49,707 nucleotides of DNA, taken from the NCBI GenBank assembly GCA_028708865.1, contig JAQVYA010000004.1, positions 1-49,707 on the forward strand. The letters run 5' to 3'. Made by a program: the position numbers and the translations under genes. Numbering within the stretch: position 1 is the stretch's first letter; every line of letters starts with the position of its first letter. The notes below the pieces were generated by a model, which was not told where the DNA came from, searched no databases, and was given only the letters and a program-made list of their open reading frames with translations. Source of the DNA: Desulfovibrio sp. Its GTDB lineage: Bacteria; Desulfobacterota; Desulfovibrionia; Desulfovibrionales; Desulfovibrionaceae. This document shows positions 34,086-43,080 of this stretch, piece by piece.

Positions 34086-35099
34086 ATGCGCCGTGTCCTT
34101 TGTTCTCTGATCGCCCTGGCATTCCTAAGCTTCGCTGGAGTACCTGCCGAGGCGGGAACCACCCGCTTAAGCTACAGTTGTTTCTTCCCGCCGACCCATG
34201 TGCAATCCCAGCTGGCGGAAGCATGGTGCCGCGAGGTGGAACAGCGGACCCAGGGCCAGGTGAAAATCGACTACTACCCCGGCGGAACCCTTACCCAGGC
34301 CAAGCAGTGTTATGACGGCGTCGTAGAAGGTATTTCCGACATGGGATTTTCCGCCCTGGCTTACTCTCGCGGACGATTCCCGGTCATGGCCGCCGTGGAC
34401 CTGCCCCTGGGATACACCTCTGGCATGGCCGCAACCAACGTGGCCAACAGTGTGTACCGGCACTTTCACCCCAAAGAGTTACAGGACGTGGAGGTCATGT
34501 ATTTCAACGCCCATGGCCCCGGCCTGCTGCATACGCGGGAAACGCCGGTAACGACACTGGAACAATTTGCCGGGCTGAAGCTCCGGGCTACGGGCAATAG
34601 CGCCCTGCTGGTTCAGGCCTTGGGCGGGACCCCGGTGGCCCAATCCATGCCCGAAGCCTACCAAAGCATCCAGAAAGGCATTGTGGACGGCGGGATGTAT
34701 CCCGTGGAAACCAACAAAGGGTGGAAAATGGCTGAAGTGGTCGACTACATGACGGAAAACTATGCCACCGGATACACCACCACCTTCTTTGTCGTCATGA
34801 ACAAGGACCGCTGGGAATCTTTGCCCGCTGAAGTACGGACGACGATTCAGGAAATCAACGCCGAGTGGATCGTCAAACACGGTAATGCATGGGATGAGGC
34901 CGACAAGGCTGGGCGACAGGCTTTTCTTGAGGCCGGAAATCAAATCCTACCTTTGGAAGAGGCAGAGGCAAAACGCTGGCGAGCTGCCACAACGCCGCTG
35001 CTGGAACAGTACATTCAAGAAGTGCGGCCAAAAGGTGTTGACGGTGAGGCCGTGCTTCAGTTTACGCAAGAAGCGCTTCGTACCGCGCAACAGCAGTAA
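34086..35099 (+). CDS. TRAP transporter substrate-binding protein (DctP family)
   Basis: 337 residues. The signal peptide (MRRVLCSLIALAFLSFAG..., cleavage AEA) is followed by the DctP fold: LSYSCFFPPTHVQSQLAEAWCREVEQRTQGQVKIDYYPGG, LGGTPVAQSMPEAYQSIQKGIVDG, then NKDRWESLP. The conserved arginine that binds the carboxylate group of the solute is probably in LKLRATGN. Periplasmic, feeding the DctQ/DctM pair. Substrate unknown: a carboxylic or sulfonic acid is usual for the family. The TetR gene is 4 bases upstream. Confidence 0.92.
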   Translation: MRRVLCSLIALAFLSFAGVPAEAGTTRLSYSCFFPPTHVQSQLAEAWCREVEQRTQGQVKIDYYPGGTLTQAKQCYDGVVEGISDMGFSALAYSRGRFPVMAAVDLPLGYTSGMAATNVANSVYRHFHPKELQDVEVMYFNAHGPGLLHTRETPVTTLEQFAGLKLRATGNSALLVQALGGTPVAQSMPEAYQSIQKGIVDGGMYPVETNKGWKMAEVVDYMTENYATGYTTTFFVVMNKDRWESLPAEVRTTIQEINAEWIVKHGNAWDEADKAGRQAFLEAGNQILPLEEAEAKRWRAATTPLLEQYIQEVRPKGVDGEAVLQFTQEALRTAQQQ

Positions 35100-35118
35100 T
35101 TTTGTAGTTCCGGAACAA

Positions 35119-35142
35119 TAAGGCAGGCCTAGGCCTGCCTTA
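35119..35142. repeat. 24-bp perfect palindrome between dctP and dctQ
   Basis: Perfectly symmetrical around cctagg, from t35119 to a35142, with no loop bases. Just upstream is the 10-bp palindrome gttccggaac (35106-35115). It has no T run, so it is more likely an mRNA stability or processing hairpin that keeps the binding-protein transcript abundant, as in other TRAP operons, or a protein site. Confidence 0.7.
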
Positions 35143-35178
35143 GCCTTGCTTGCAACATGACCTGAGGAATCTTTCACC

Positions 35179-35673
35179 ATGCATGCTTTTTCAAAGATTC
35201 TCGATAAAACCAGAATCGCAATGCGGGCTGTCGCGGCTTTTTGCCTCTGCGGCATGGCCTTGATAACGGGCACGGACGTGGCGGGACGCTTTTGGGACAG
35301 TCCCTTGTTCGGCTCCGAGGAGCTGGTGACCATGCTGGCCGTGTTCGTTGTGGGGCTCAGCCTTCCGGAAGCCCACGTCCAACGTAGCCATATTGGAGTG
35401 GAAATTTTTGTCCGTTTCCTGCCTCGCTCCGTACGTCACCTGTTGCACGGTCTCACCACGCTGGTGGCACTGCTGCTTTTTGCCGTGGTAACATGGCGCA
35501 TGGTGGACTACGGTTTGACCATGCGGGAATCCGGTGTCCTATCTATGAATCTGGAACTCCCTGAATATATGGTTGTCTTTGTGCTTGCCTTCGGTTTTCT
35601 CGTCTTCACTCTGCACCTTATGCGGGACGTAGTGCGCTTTGTGACCGGCTCCCCCGCTCAGGACAAGGAATAG
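35179..35673 (+). CDS. TRAP transporter small permease (DctQ family)
   Basis: 164 residues, four membrane helices (about 17-36, 50-66, 86-108 and 130-150). The motif TGTDVAGRFWDSPLFGSEELV near residue 32 matches the DctQ D..GR..f..p..g..E pattern. Joins DctM and DctP. It starts 79 bases after dctP, with the palindrome in the gap, and ends 4 bases before dctM. Confidence 0.88.
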   Translation: MHAFSKILDKTRIAMRAVAAFCLCGMALITGTDVAGRFWDSPLFGSEELVTMLAVFVVGLSLPEAHVQRSHIGVEIFVRFLPRSVRHLLHGLTTLVALLLFAVVTWRMVDYGLTMRESGVLSMNLELPEYMVVFVLAFGFLVFTLHLMRDVVRFVTGSPAQDKE

Positions 35674-35677
35674 CCCA

Positions 35678-36991
35678 ATGGATTCGACCCTTGTCGGCAT
35701 AATAGGAATCGCGGTCATGTTGCTGCTTTTTACGACGCGCATGCCCGTGGCCCACGTCATGACCCTGGTGGGATTTTCAGGTTTCAGCCTGTTGATCTCG
35801 CCCACGGGCGGACTCAACCTCCTTTCTCGTAATATCTACTCCGCTTTTGCATCCTATGATTTAAGCACGATCCCCCTTTTCATTTTAATGGGGCAAATCG
35901 CCTTCAATTGTGGAATCAGCCGCAAACTTTATGACACGGGCTACCGCTTTTTCGGCCATGTGAATGGCGGATTGGCCATGGCCACAGTAACGGCCTGCAC
36001 GGGATTCGGGGCCATCTGCGGTTCCAGCCCGGCCACGGCCGCCACCATGGCCACCGTAGGCGTTCCTGAGATGAAACGCTTCGGATACTCCGACTCATTG
36101 GCTGCCGGGTCTGTGGCCTCAGGTGGCGGGCTGGGCATGATCATGCCCCCCAGCGTGGTACTCATCGTCTACGGCGTGCTCACCGAACAATCTATTGGCG
36201 AGCTTTTTATGGCAGGCATTATGCCCGCCCTGCTCTTAACCGCTCTCTTCATCGGTGCGGTCTGGCTGGTATGCCGCCGCAACCCGGCCCAGGGCCCCAA
36301 GGGACAACGATACTCCCTGACGGAAAAACTTCGTTCCCTCACCGGGTTGGCCGATACACTTATAGTGTTTTTTTTGGTCATCGGCGGCATGTTCCAAGGC
36401 TGGTTCACCCCCACCGAGGCAGCCTCCATCGGTGTGCTGGGGATCACACTCCTCTCTCTGCTTCGCGGCCGCCTTACCTGGACAGCCCTGGTCAAGTCCC
36501 TGAACGAAACCCTGCGCACCTCCTGCATGGTTTTGTTTCTGATTGCCGGAGCCGTTGTGTTCGGCAAGTTCCTGGCCGTTACCCGCATCCCCTTTGACAT
36601 CGCTTCCTGGGTCGCGGGGTTCGACCTTCCGGCCTTTGCCATCATGGCCGCCATTGTTGCCATCTACTTCATTGGCGGATGTTTCATGGACTCCCTGGCC
36701 TTGATCATGCTGACCATTCCCGTATTTTATCCTGTGGTACAAAATCTAGGATACGACCCCATCTGGTTCGGCATCATCATCGTGTTGGTTACGGAGATGG
36801 GAGTAATCACTCCGCCTGTGGGCATCAACGTTTATGTGGTCTATGGCATCACGCAACAGCTTCGCACCGGCATCCGCCTGGAATCCATATTCCGGGGCAT
36901 TTTTCCCTTCCTGACGGCCATTGCCTTGGGAATTGCCCTGCTCTTCCTCTTCCCGCAAATCATTCTCTGGTTGCCTGGCCTCATGTATTGA
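35678..36991 (+). CDS. TRAP transporter large permease (DctM family)
   Basis: 437 residues, about twelve membrane helices. The family features are FILMGQIAFNCGISRKLYD, GFGAICGSSPATAATMATVGVPEMKRFGYS, and SGGGLGMIMPPSVVLIVYGVLTEQSIGELFMAG; the second pair is FIGGCFMDSLALIMLTIP and EMGVITPPVGINVYVVYGI. Couples sodium or proton flow to solute uptake. Last gene of the TetR-DctPQM unit; a 14-bp stem follows immediately. Confidence 0.92.
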   Translation: MDSTLVGIIGIAVMLLLFTTRMPVAHVMTLVGFSGFSLLISPTGGLNLLSRNIYSAFASYDLSTIPLFILMGQIAFNCGISRKLYDTGYRFFGHVNGGLAMATVTACTGFGAICGSSPATAATMATVGVPEMKRFGYSDSLAAGSVASGGGLGMIMPPSVVLIVYGVLTEQSIGELFMAGIMPALLLTALFIGAVWLVCRRNPAQGPKGQRYSLTEKLRSLTGLADTLIVFFLVIGGMFQGWFTPTEAASIGVLGITLLSLLRGRLTWTALVKSLNETLRTSCMVLFLIAGAVVFGKFLAVTRIPFDIASWVAGFDLPAFAIMAAIVAIYFIGGCFMDSLALIMLTIPVFYPVVQNLGYDPIWFGIIIVLVTEMGVITPPVGINVYVVYGITQQLRTGIRLESIFRGIFPFLTAIALGIALLFLFPQIILWLPGLMY

Positions 36992-36996
36992 CCCTT

Positions 36997-37033
36997 CCGC
37001 CTGGCTTGCGACAGTTTGCCGCAGGCTAGGCGG
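36997..37033 (+). repeat. 14-bp stem-loop after dctM
   Basis: CCGCCTGGCTTGCG (36997-37010) pairs fully with CGCAGGCTAGGCGG (37020-37033), with two G-T pairs and a nine-base loop. It has no T run, so it is a likely mRNA end structure rather than a standard intrinsic terminator. Confidence 0.65.
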
Positions 37034-37275
37034 CCTCTACCACACGACGCCACCCCCCTGAGCGGAGCGCACGGACGAAGAGGCTCCGGCTGTGCTTCCC
37101 CCCTGGCCTTGCCCATCTTGGAACCAGGCGTCGAAGTTCCAGCAGAGATGGTTAAGCATTGCGATACTTCAAAGTACGCTGTCTCCCGCATCGCCACGTG
37201 TGGATTCCAACGTTACAGAGGGTCCACTTGATCATTCCACTTTTTCTGGACAAAAACTCATTCCCACGCTAAGAA

Positions 37276-37292
37276 TTCCGTTCTTTCTGGAA
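37276..37292 (+). promoter_or_regulatory. 17-bp inverted repeat, candidate enhancer site
   Basis: TTCCG-N7-TGGAA. The centre is 80 bases upstream of the GG of the -24 element. A near match (TTCCG-N7-CGGAA) is found before the DmsA-like operon. Confidence 0.5.
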
Positions 37293-37362
37293 AACAAAAA
37301 ACTCCCAGAAGAACATTAGAGGAACATTCCTTGGGATTTAAGCTGGTTAATATCCAATCTTC

Positions 37363-37378
37363 TGGTACGCTTCTTGTA
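37363..37378 (+). promoter_or_regulatory. Candidate sigma-54 promoter of the FmdE-like gene
   Basis: TGGTAC-N5-TTGTA: GG and TTG are at the standard spacing (GG-N10-GT), but the -12 C of GC is T. It lies 45 bases upstream of the chosen start codon. The AAA+ activator gene lies in the same transcription unit. Confidence 0.55.
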
Positions 37379-37422
37379 TTCCCTGAGTCATCTCAACATC
37401 CCAGCAAGGAGCATTGATACAC

Positions 37423-39093
37423 ATGACCAACGCGTCCGCTGCCGCACAACACGGCTACAAAGATATCGGCCCGCATACCTTTGAAGAATTCATTGAAATG
37501 GCCACCCTCTTTCATAATTATCCAGCACCTGGACTGCTCATCGGTGGATATATGGTTGAAGAGGCCAAACGGCACATCCAGGAAGGCACGCTTTTTGAAG
37601 CCGTTGCCGAAACCTCCTGGTGCCTGCCCGACGCCATTCAGATGCTGACTCCCTGCACCATCGGCAACGGTTGGATGCGGGTCATGAATTTCGGACTGTT
37701 CGCATTGAGTCTGTTCGACAAGTACACAGGCAAGGGCGTACGGGTCTGGCTGGATTTGGATAAGGTTGACCAAGATGCGGAAATTCGCACCTGGCTGCTC
37801 AAACTCAAACCCAAACAAGATCAAGATTCAAAAAAACTCCGCCAGGAAATCGCTCTGGCCGGGCCTGACATCCTTTCCACCTGCCCCATTGCCCTTCGTC
37901 AAGACTTGCTGAAAAAACGGAGCAAAGGAGCCATCGGAATCTGCGCCATGTGCGGCGAGGCATACCCTGCCATGCATGGTCCCCTGTGTCGTTCCTGCCG
38001 GGGCGAATCCCCCTATGAAGATGGCGTGGCCCTGGATTCACCAGTGGTTTTCCCCCTACCCTCCCAGGTGCGGACCATGGATGTTGCCGATGCCGTGGGC
38101 AAACAGGCCGTGCACGACATGACCCGCATCGAGCCCGGCGTGAGCAAAGGGGCTGCCTTCCGCAAAGGGCAAACCTTTGAGGTGGGCGATCTGTGCCGAC
38201 TTCAGCAGATGGGACGCAATCGGATTTACGTTCAGGAATCTGAACTGGACCAAGAATGGGTACATGAAAATGACTGTGCCCGTGCCTTTGCCACGGCCAT
38301 GGCAGGTCCCGGAGTGGATGCCACCGCAGATCCCCATGAAGGCAAAGTATCCCTGCGGGCCCGGGCTGATGGTCTGCTTCGGGTGTCGTCCGACCGACTC
38401 TATTCTTTTAACCTGTGTCCCGGCGTCATGGCAGCCAGCCGCAATGGCTGGACCTTGGTGAAAAAAGGAGCTGAACTGGCGGCCACCAGGGCCATTCCAC
38501 TTTATTTGGAACGAAACCGGTTCGAACGGGCCATGGCCGTGCTTGAGGACGGTCCTGTTTTTGAAGTTCTGCCGTTGCGTCAGGCCCGCGTGGGCGTTTT
38601 GATCACCGGCGACGAAGTCTTCAACGGTATGATTGAAGACCGCTTCGAAGGCATTGTCCGGAGCAAATTGGCAGCGCTGAATTGCACCCTGCAACGGGCC
38701 ATCATCGCGCCGGATCGGCGTGAAGACATCCGCGACGCAGCGCGTTCCCTGCTTGACGAGGGCTGCGAACTGCTCATTACTACGGCCGGGCTCTCTGTTG
38801 ATCCGGATGATGTGACTCGGCACGGGCTTTTGGATGCCGGGGCCCACGACTTGCTCTATGGTGCCCCCATTTTGCCAGGCGCCATGACATTGATCGGGCG
38901 CATCGGCAATGCCCGGCTGCTGGGTGTGCCTGCCTGCGCTTTGTTCTTCAAAACCACCAGCATGGACCTGCTCCTGCCGCCCCTCCTGGCCGACCAGGAC
39001 ATCACGCGGGACGATCTGGCGCGACTGGGCGAAGGGGGAATGTGCCTTGGCTGCACCAACTGCTCGTTCCCCAAATGTCCATTCGGAAAATAA
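37423..39093 (+). CDS. FmdE-domain / MoeA-like molybdopterin-binding chimera
   Basis: 556 residues. N-terminal part (about 10-140) resembles FmdE of formylmethanofuran dehydrogenase operons: TFEEFIEMATLFHNYPAPGLLIGGYM, AVAETSWCLPDAIQ, TPCTIGNGWMRV. Then comes CAMCGEAYP...CRSCRGE, a likely zinc finger (about 170-190). From about 205 it turns MoeA/MogA-like: DAVGKQAVHDMTRIEPG...AFRKGQ, VLITGDEVFNGMI, TTAGLSVDPDDVT. The end is CLGCTNCSFPKCPFGK, four close cysteines. It probably handles molybdenum or tungsten cofactor for the DMSO-reductase-type enzyme nearby; that role is inferred. ATG 37423 has aaggag 11 bases upstream. The regulator gene follows after 23 bases. Confidence 0.8.
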   Translation: MTNASAAAQHGYKDIGPHTFEEFIEMATLFHNYPAPGLLIGGYMVEEAKRHIQEGTLFEAVAETSWCLPDAIQMLTPCTIGNGWMRVMNFGLFALSLFDKYTGKGVRVWLDLDKVDQDAEIRTWLLKLKPKQDQDSKKLRQEIALAGPDILSTCPIALRQDLLKKRSKGAIGICAMCGEAYPAMHGPLCRSCRGESPYEDGVALDSPVVFPLPSQVRTMDVADAVGKQAVHDMTRIEPGVSKGAAFRKGQTFEVGDLCRLQQMGRNRIYVQESELDQEWVHENDCARAFATAMAGPGVDATADPHEGKVSLRARADGLLRVSSDRLYSFNLCPGVMAASRNGWTLVKKGAELAATRAIPLYLERNRFERAMAVLEDGPVFEVLPLRQARVGVLITGDEVFNGMIEDRFEGIVRSKLAALNCTLQRAIIAPDRREDIRDAARSLLDEGCELLITTAGLSVDPDDVTRHGLLDAGAHDLLYGAPILPGAMTLIGRIGNARLLGVPACALFFKTTSMDLLLPPLLADQDITRDDLARLGEGGMCLGCTNCSFPKCPFGK

Positions 39094-39116
39094 TCATGTA
39101 AACTAGGTCGTTCCCT

Positions 39117-42100
39117 GTGAAGCGCGTCCTTCTTGTTGCCGTTGCCGTGTCGGTTCTGGCCCTGGCCCTGCTCTGGGTCAGGGCCTCCACGGTTTTGGAT
39201 GTTCAGGACTCCCTTACCACTGAAGAACACCGCTGGATCAAAATGCAGGATCGACCTGTCCGCGTCGGCGTGAGCCTGCACTATCCCCCCTACGAGACCT
39301 TCAACCTGCAACAGCGCTATGAAGGATTGAGCGCGGATTACATCCGACTCATCAGCGAGAAGACCGGGCTTGAATTCGAACCTGTGCGCTTCAGCAACCG
39401 CCAGGAAGTGTTCAAAGCCATCCGGGCCGGACAGGTGGATATGGTAGCGGCCTTGGAAATGACTCCGGAAAACCGGGAATATCTCGACTTTACCCAACCC
39501 TACGTGAGCGTCCCCGCAGCCATCATCACGCGCAAGGAATTCACCGAGGACCTTACATTAGAAAAACTGGACGGTATGCGCATCGGCGTCACCGTTTCAG
39601 ACCACTTCACCAAGTACCTTCAGGAGCGTTATCAAGGGGACTACACCCTGGTCCCCATGGCGGGCGGGTACATCGGCGGATTGCGCTCCCTGGCGGTGGG
39701 CGACGTGGACGCCCTGATCTGCGACATGGCTTTGGCCTCAAGGTATATCGCCAACGCCAGAATCAGCAACCTACGCATTGCCGGCGTCACCAGCTATTCC
39801 ATTGAACTGCGCATCGCCTCGCTGAAAACCAGTCCTCAACTGGGCAGTATTTTGCGCAAGGGCCTCGCCATGATTCTGCCGCACGAGCGCAAGGCCATTG
39901 AAGAAGAATGGCTTTCCCTTCAATACCGCCCTTTCTGGGTAAGCCGGACCTTTTGGACAGGTCTTTTCATTTCCTTTGTGGCCATTTGCGGAGCAGTGGT
40001 TCTAATTCTTGTCTGGAACCGCAGCCTAAAACGCCAAGTGGCTCAGCGGACCATGGCGCTCAGTTCCATCAACCAAGTTTTGCTGGGCTCTCTGGACTGC
40101 CACACAGAACGGGACGTAATGCACCGCTGTTTGGAGGTGGCAAGAAACATCTCGGATAGTGAACAGGCTTTTTTGGGACAGGTTCACAAGGACGGCCAGC
40201 TTACGGTGCTCCAGGCCGCGACCCCGGCTGAGGGGCATGAATGGGATGATAAGGATTTTCAAGAACTTCATTTACAATCCGAACGGTTGACAGGACTTCA
40301 GAGTGGCGAGGTTACGGATTTTGGTAATGTTGGTGCCAGTCGGAATCTACACATTGTGGCCGTCCCTCTTCAGATGGATGGTGCCCGGCCGTTAAAAGCC
40401 ATTGCCGTGGGTCGCCGCAATGTACCGTACAGCAACAACGAAATCTCGCTCCTTGCCGAGGTGCTCTTTGTTTTTGAGGAGGCGCTGCAACGTAAACGCG
40501 CGGAAATTTCCCTGCATGAAAAAGAATTGCAGCTACAGCGGGTACAGCGCATGGAAGCGCTGGGCACTATGGCCGGCGGCATCGCCCACGACTTCAACAA
40601 TATTCTCGGCGTGATCATCGCCAATGGCGAGATGATCGAGTTGTTCCATCTGGATGGAGACAAGGCTCTGGAATCCAAAACCCGGGCCGTGCTGGCAGCA
40701 GCCTACCGCGGTCGTGAACTGGTCAGCCAGATACTGACATACAGCCGATCCACCGGAGAGGAAGTTCAGCCCCTGGCCGTCAGCCACATCATCAAAGAAA
40801 CCGCAAAATTCCTGGGGGCCTCCCTTCCGGCATCAATCCGCATCAAGCAGGAAATCCACCAACCAGAACCACTGGTGTTGGCCGACCCCACCAAAGTGCA
40901 CCAGGTTCTCATGAACCTTTGCACCAACGCGGCCCACGCCATGCGTGAAGAAGGCGGAGTTCTGCGCATCAATCTGTACGCTGTAGAGGGAGAATCCGTC
41001 CGGTGCGCGCTGGAAGCCCGCACCTACCTGTGTATAGAGGTTCAGGACACAGGCAAAGGCATGCCCCCTGCGGAAATGGACCGCGTGTTCGATCCCTTTT
41101 ATACCACCAAGTCTCCGGGCGAAGGCACTGGATTGGGTCTGGCTGTGGTACAGGGGATCGTTCAGTCTCTGAAGGGCAACGTAGAAGTGCAAAGCGCCCC
41201 AGGCCAAGGGGCCACCTTTCGCGTCTACCTGCCTGCCTTGGGTGAGGAACAGCACGTTCATGACGCTCAATTGGAATCCAAGGAAATTTCCAAGGGAACC
41301 GGACGAATTCTCTTTGTGGATGACGAAAAGGATCTGGCAGAGTCCTGCACGGGCTTCCTGACTTGTCTTGGATATGACGTGCAAGCAGAAACCAACCCCC
41401 AGGCCGCGTTGGATCATCTCAAGGCCCATCCTCAAAGCGTGGATCTGCTGATCACCGACTACAGCATGCCCAACTTGCGAGGCGACAAGCTGGCCACGGC
41501 CGCACGGCAATGCCGCCCCGACCTGCCCATCATTCTCTGCACGGGGTACAGCCACAACTTCAGTCAAGCGGACGCCGCATCCCTTGGCATCCAGGAGTAC
41601 CTGGCCAAACCCATAAGTCTTAAGGACCTGGCCCTGACTGTGCGTAAGTATCTGCGCCCCCACAGCGCTCCCTCCTGCACCACCGAAGACGTACGCTTGC
41701 CCGACGGCAACGGCCTGGACCTGGTCCCCCAGCTCAAAATCGGTCCCATGCCTCCGGAAGTGATCATCCTGACGGGGGCCGGAGACCCTGACGGTGCGGC
41801 CCTGGCCATCCATAACGGGGCCTGGGATTATCTGCAAAAGCCGTTGTCGCCCAAAAAAATTTTGTTGCCGCTGCAACGGGTACTCAAATACCGGGACACC
41901 TTGCGGCTACGCAGTACACAACCAGTAAGCTTCAACCGCTGCGGTATCGTGGGCGAAAGTCCGGCCATTCACGTTGCCTTGGAGCAGCTGGCTACAGCGG
42001 CGCGGAGCGACTCTGGCGTACTGATCACCGGAGAGACGGGAACAGGCAAAGAGCTCTTTGCCAAGGCCGTCCACGAAAACAGCAACCGCTCCACCGAGCC

Positions 42101-42962
42101 CTTTGTGGTGGTGGATTGCGCCTCCATTCCGGCCAACCTCTTGGAAAGCACCTTGTTCGGCCACGTCAAGGGCGCGTACACCGGCGCGGATACGGCCAGT
42201 CAGGGACTGATTCTGGAAGCGGACCAAGGAACTCTTTTCCTGGATGAAATTGGCGAAATGCCGCTGGAACTCCAAAAAAAACTGCTGCGGGTACTTCAGG
42301 AGCGTCGGTACCGGCCTGTGGGCGGCAGTCGGGAAGTGAGCAGCAATTTCCGACTGGTTTCGGCCACCAATCGCAATCTGGAGCGGATGGTGGAACAGGG
42401 GCGCTTCCGTCGGGACCTCATGTACCGGCTGGGTGTCATCAACATTGAACTGCCGCCGCTACGAAAACGCATGGAAGACCTCGAGCTGCTCACCGAAATA
42501 TTTTTGGACCGCATCTGCAAAGCTCATGGTATTTCTCTCAAAAAGACCTCCCATGATTTCATGGAAGCGCTCAACGCCTATCAGTGGCCGGGCAACGTAC
42601 GCGAATTGGCCAACACTCTGGAAGGAGCCGTGCTCAAGGCCGACGGACTGCCGGAAATGTTCGTTGGACATCTACCCGAGCAAATCCGCATCAGCGTGTT
42701 GCAAAGCGCCATGACCGGACAGGACCAGCAGCAACCCCCGACAACGGATCCCAGTCCTTTAATTTGGCCCTTGGATGAGGCTGGCGGTCTGCCCACCTAT
42801 AAGGACTTTCGCAATCAAATCATTGAACAAGCGGAACAGGCCTACTTCACGAGACTTATGGAGCGGTCCCACTGGGACGTGAAAACCGCGTGCCGCATTG
42901 CGGACCTGGGCAAAAGCCGCCTCTATTCCCAATTGAAAAAATACGGAGTGGAAAAAGCGTAG
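39117..42962 (+). CDS. Membrane sensor kinase fused to a sigma-54 activator
   Basis: 1,281 residues from GTG 39117. Order: TM helix (5-23); periplasmic SBP_bac_3 domain (about 47-265); TM helix (279-301); GAF (about 317-460); HisKA with H491 in GGIAHDFNNILG; HATPase (to about 710; VQDTGKGMP, GTGLGLA); first receiver with D735/D736, phospho-acceptor D781 and K831. Then DVRLPDGNGLDL (D858) to LQKPLS (K908) is the second half of another receiver, with no N-terminal half. The AAA+ domain follows: GETGTGKE (972), GAYTGA (1019), LDEIGEM (1042), then a Fis-type HTH (ACRIADLGKSRLYSQLKKYG). The first half looks like a hybrid kinase, the second like an NtrC regulator. Probably co-transcribed with the FmdE-like gene, it likely controls that gene and the downstream operon. 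Confidence 0.9.
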   Translation: MKRVLLVAVAVSVLALALLWVRASTVLDVQDSLTTEEHRWIKMQDRPVRVGVSLHYPPYETFNLQQRYEGLSADYIRLISEKTGLEFEPVRFSNRQEVFKAIRAGQVDMVAALEMTPENREYLDFTQPYVSVPAAIITRKEFTEDLTLEKLDGMRIGVTVSDHFTKYLQERYQGDYTLVPMAGGYIGGLRSLAVGDVDALICDMALASRYIANARISNLRIAGVTSYSIELRIASLKTSPQLGSILRKGLAMILPHERKAIEEEWLSLQYRPFWVSRTFWTGLFISFVAICGAVVLILVWNRSLKRQVAQRTMALSSINQVLLGSLDCHTERDVMHRCLEVARNISDSEQAFLGQVHKDGQLTVLQAATPAEGHEWDDKDFQELHLQSERLTGLQSGEVTDFGNVGASRNLHIVAVPLQMDGARPLKAIAVGRRNVPYSNNEISLLAEVLFVFEEALQRKRAEISLHEKELQLQRVQRMEALGTMAGGIAHDFNNILGVIIANGEMIELFHLDGDKALESKTRAVLAAAYRGRELVSQILTYSRSTGEEVQPLAVSHIIKETAKFLGASLPASIRIKQEIHQPEPLVLADPTKVHQVLMNLCTNAAHAMREEGGVLRINLYAVEGESVRCALEARTYLCIEVQDTGKGMPPAEMDRVFDPFYTTKSPGEGTGLGLAVVQGIVQSLKGNVEVQSAPGQGATFRVYLPALGEEQHVHDAQLESKEISKGTGRILFVDDEKDLAESCTGFLTCLGYDVQAETNPQAALDHLKAHPQSVDLLITDYSMPNLRGDKLATAARQCRPDLPIILCTGYSHNFSQADAASLGIQEYLAKPISLKDLALTVRKYLRPHSAPSCTTEDVRLPDGNGLDLVPQLKIGPMPPEVIILTGAGDPDGAALAIHNGAWDYLQKPLSPKKILLPLQRVLKYRDTLRLRSTQPVSFNRCGIVGESPAIHVALEQLATAARSDSGVLITGETGTGKELFAKAVHENSNRSTEPFVVVDCASIPANLLESTLFGHVKGAYTGADTASQGLILEADQGTLFLDEIGEMPLELQKKLLRVLQERRYRPVGGSREVSSNFRLVSATNRNLERMVEQGRFRRDLMYRLGVINIELPPLRKRMEDLELLTEIFLDRICKAHGISLKKTSHDFMEALNAYQWPGNVRELANTLEGAVLKADGLPEMFVGHLPEQIRISVLQSAMTGQDQQQPPTTDPSPLIWPLDEAGGLPTYKDFRNQIIEQAEQAYFTRLMERSHWDVKTACRIADLGKSRLYSQLKKYGVEKA

Positions 42963-43003
42963 CTGCCCAACTTCCAACTTTTCCGGAAGCTTTGGACCAT
43001 CTA

Positions 43004-43020
43004 TTCCGACTGTGGCGGAA
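43004..43020 (+). promoter_or_regulatory. 17-bp inverted repeat, candidate enhancer site
   Basis: TTCCG-N7-CGGAA. The centre is 70 bases upstream of the -24 GG. Same form as the repeat at 37276, ten bases (one helical turn) closer to its promoter. Confidence 0.5.
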
Positions 43021-43080
43021 CAACTCTTCTGCAACATCTCGTCTTAATTTTAATACGCTGTAATAAAAGAATAAAAACGA

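Larger units (their letters stand above)
36992..37422. other. Intergenic region between the TRAP operon and the FmdE-like gene
   Basis: 431 bases. It holds the stem-loop at 36997, GC-rich sequence without a credible gene up to about 37,220, then AT-richer DNA with the inverted repeat at 37276 and the candidate -24/-12 promoter at 37363. GGAACATTCC at 37321 is a further small palindrome. Confidence 0.6.

Noticed and set aside
40833-41876. 347-codon minus-strand frame inside the fused regulator
   Set aside because: Antisense to kinase and receiver motifs; no recognisable fold.
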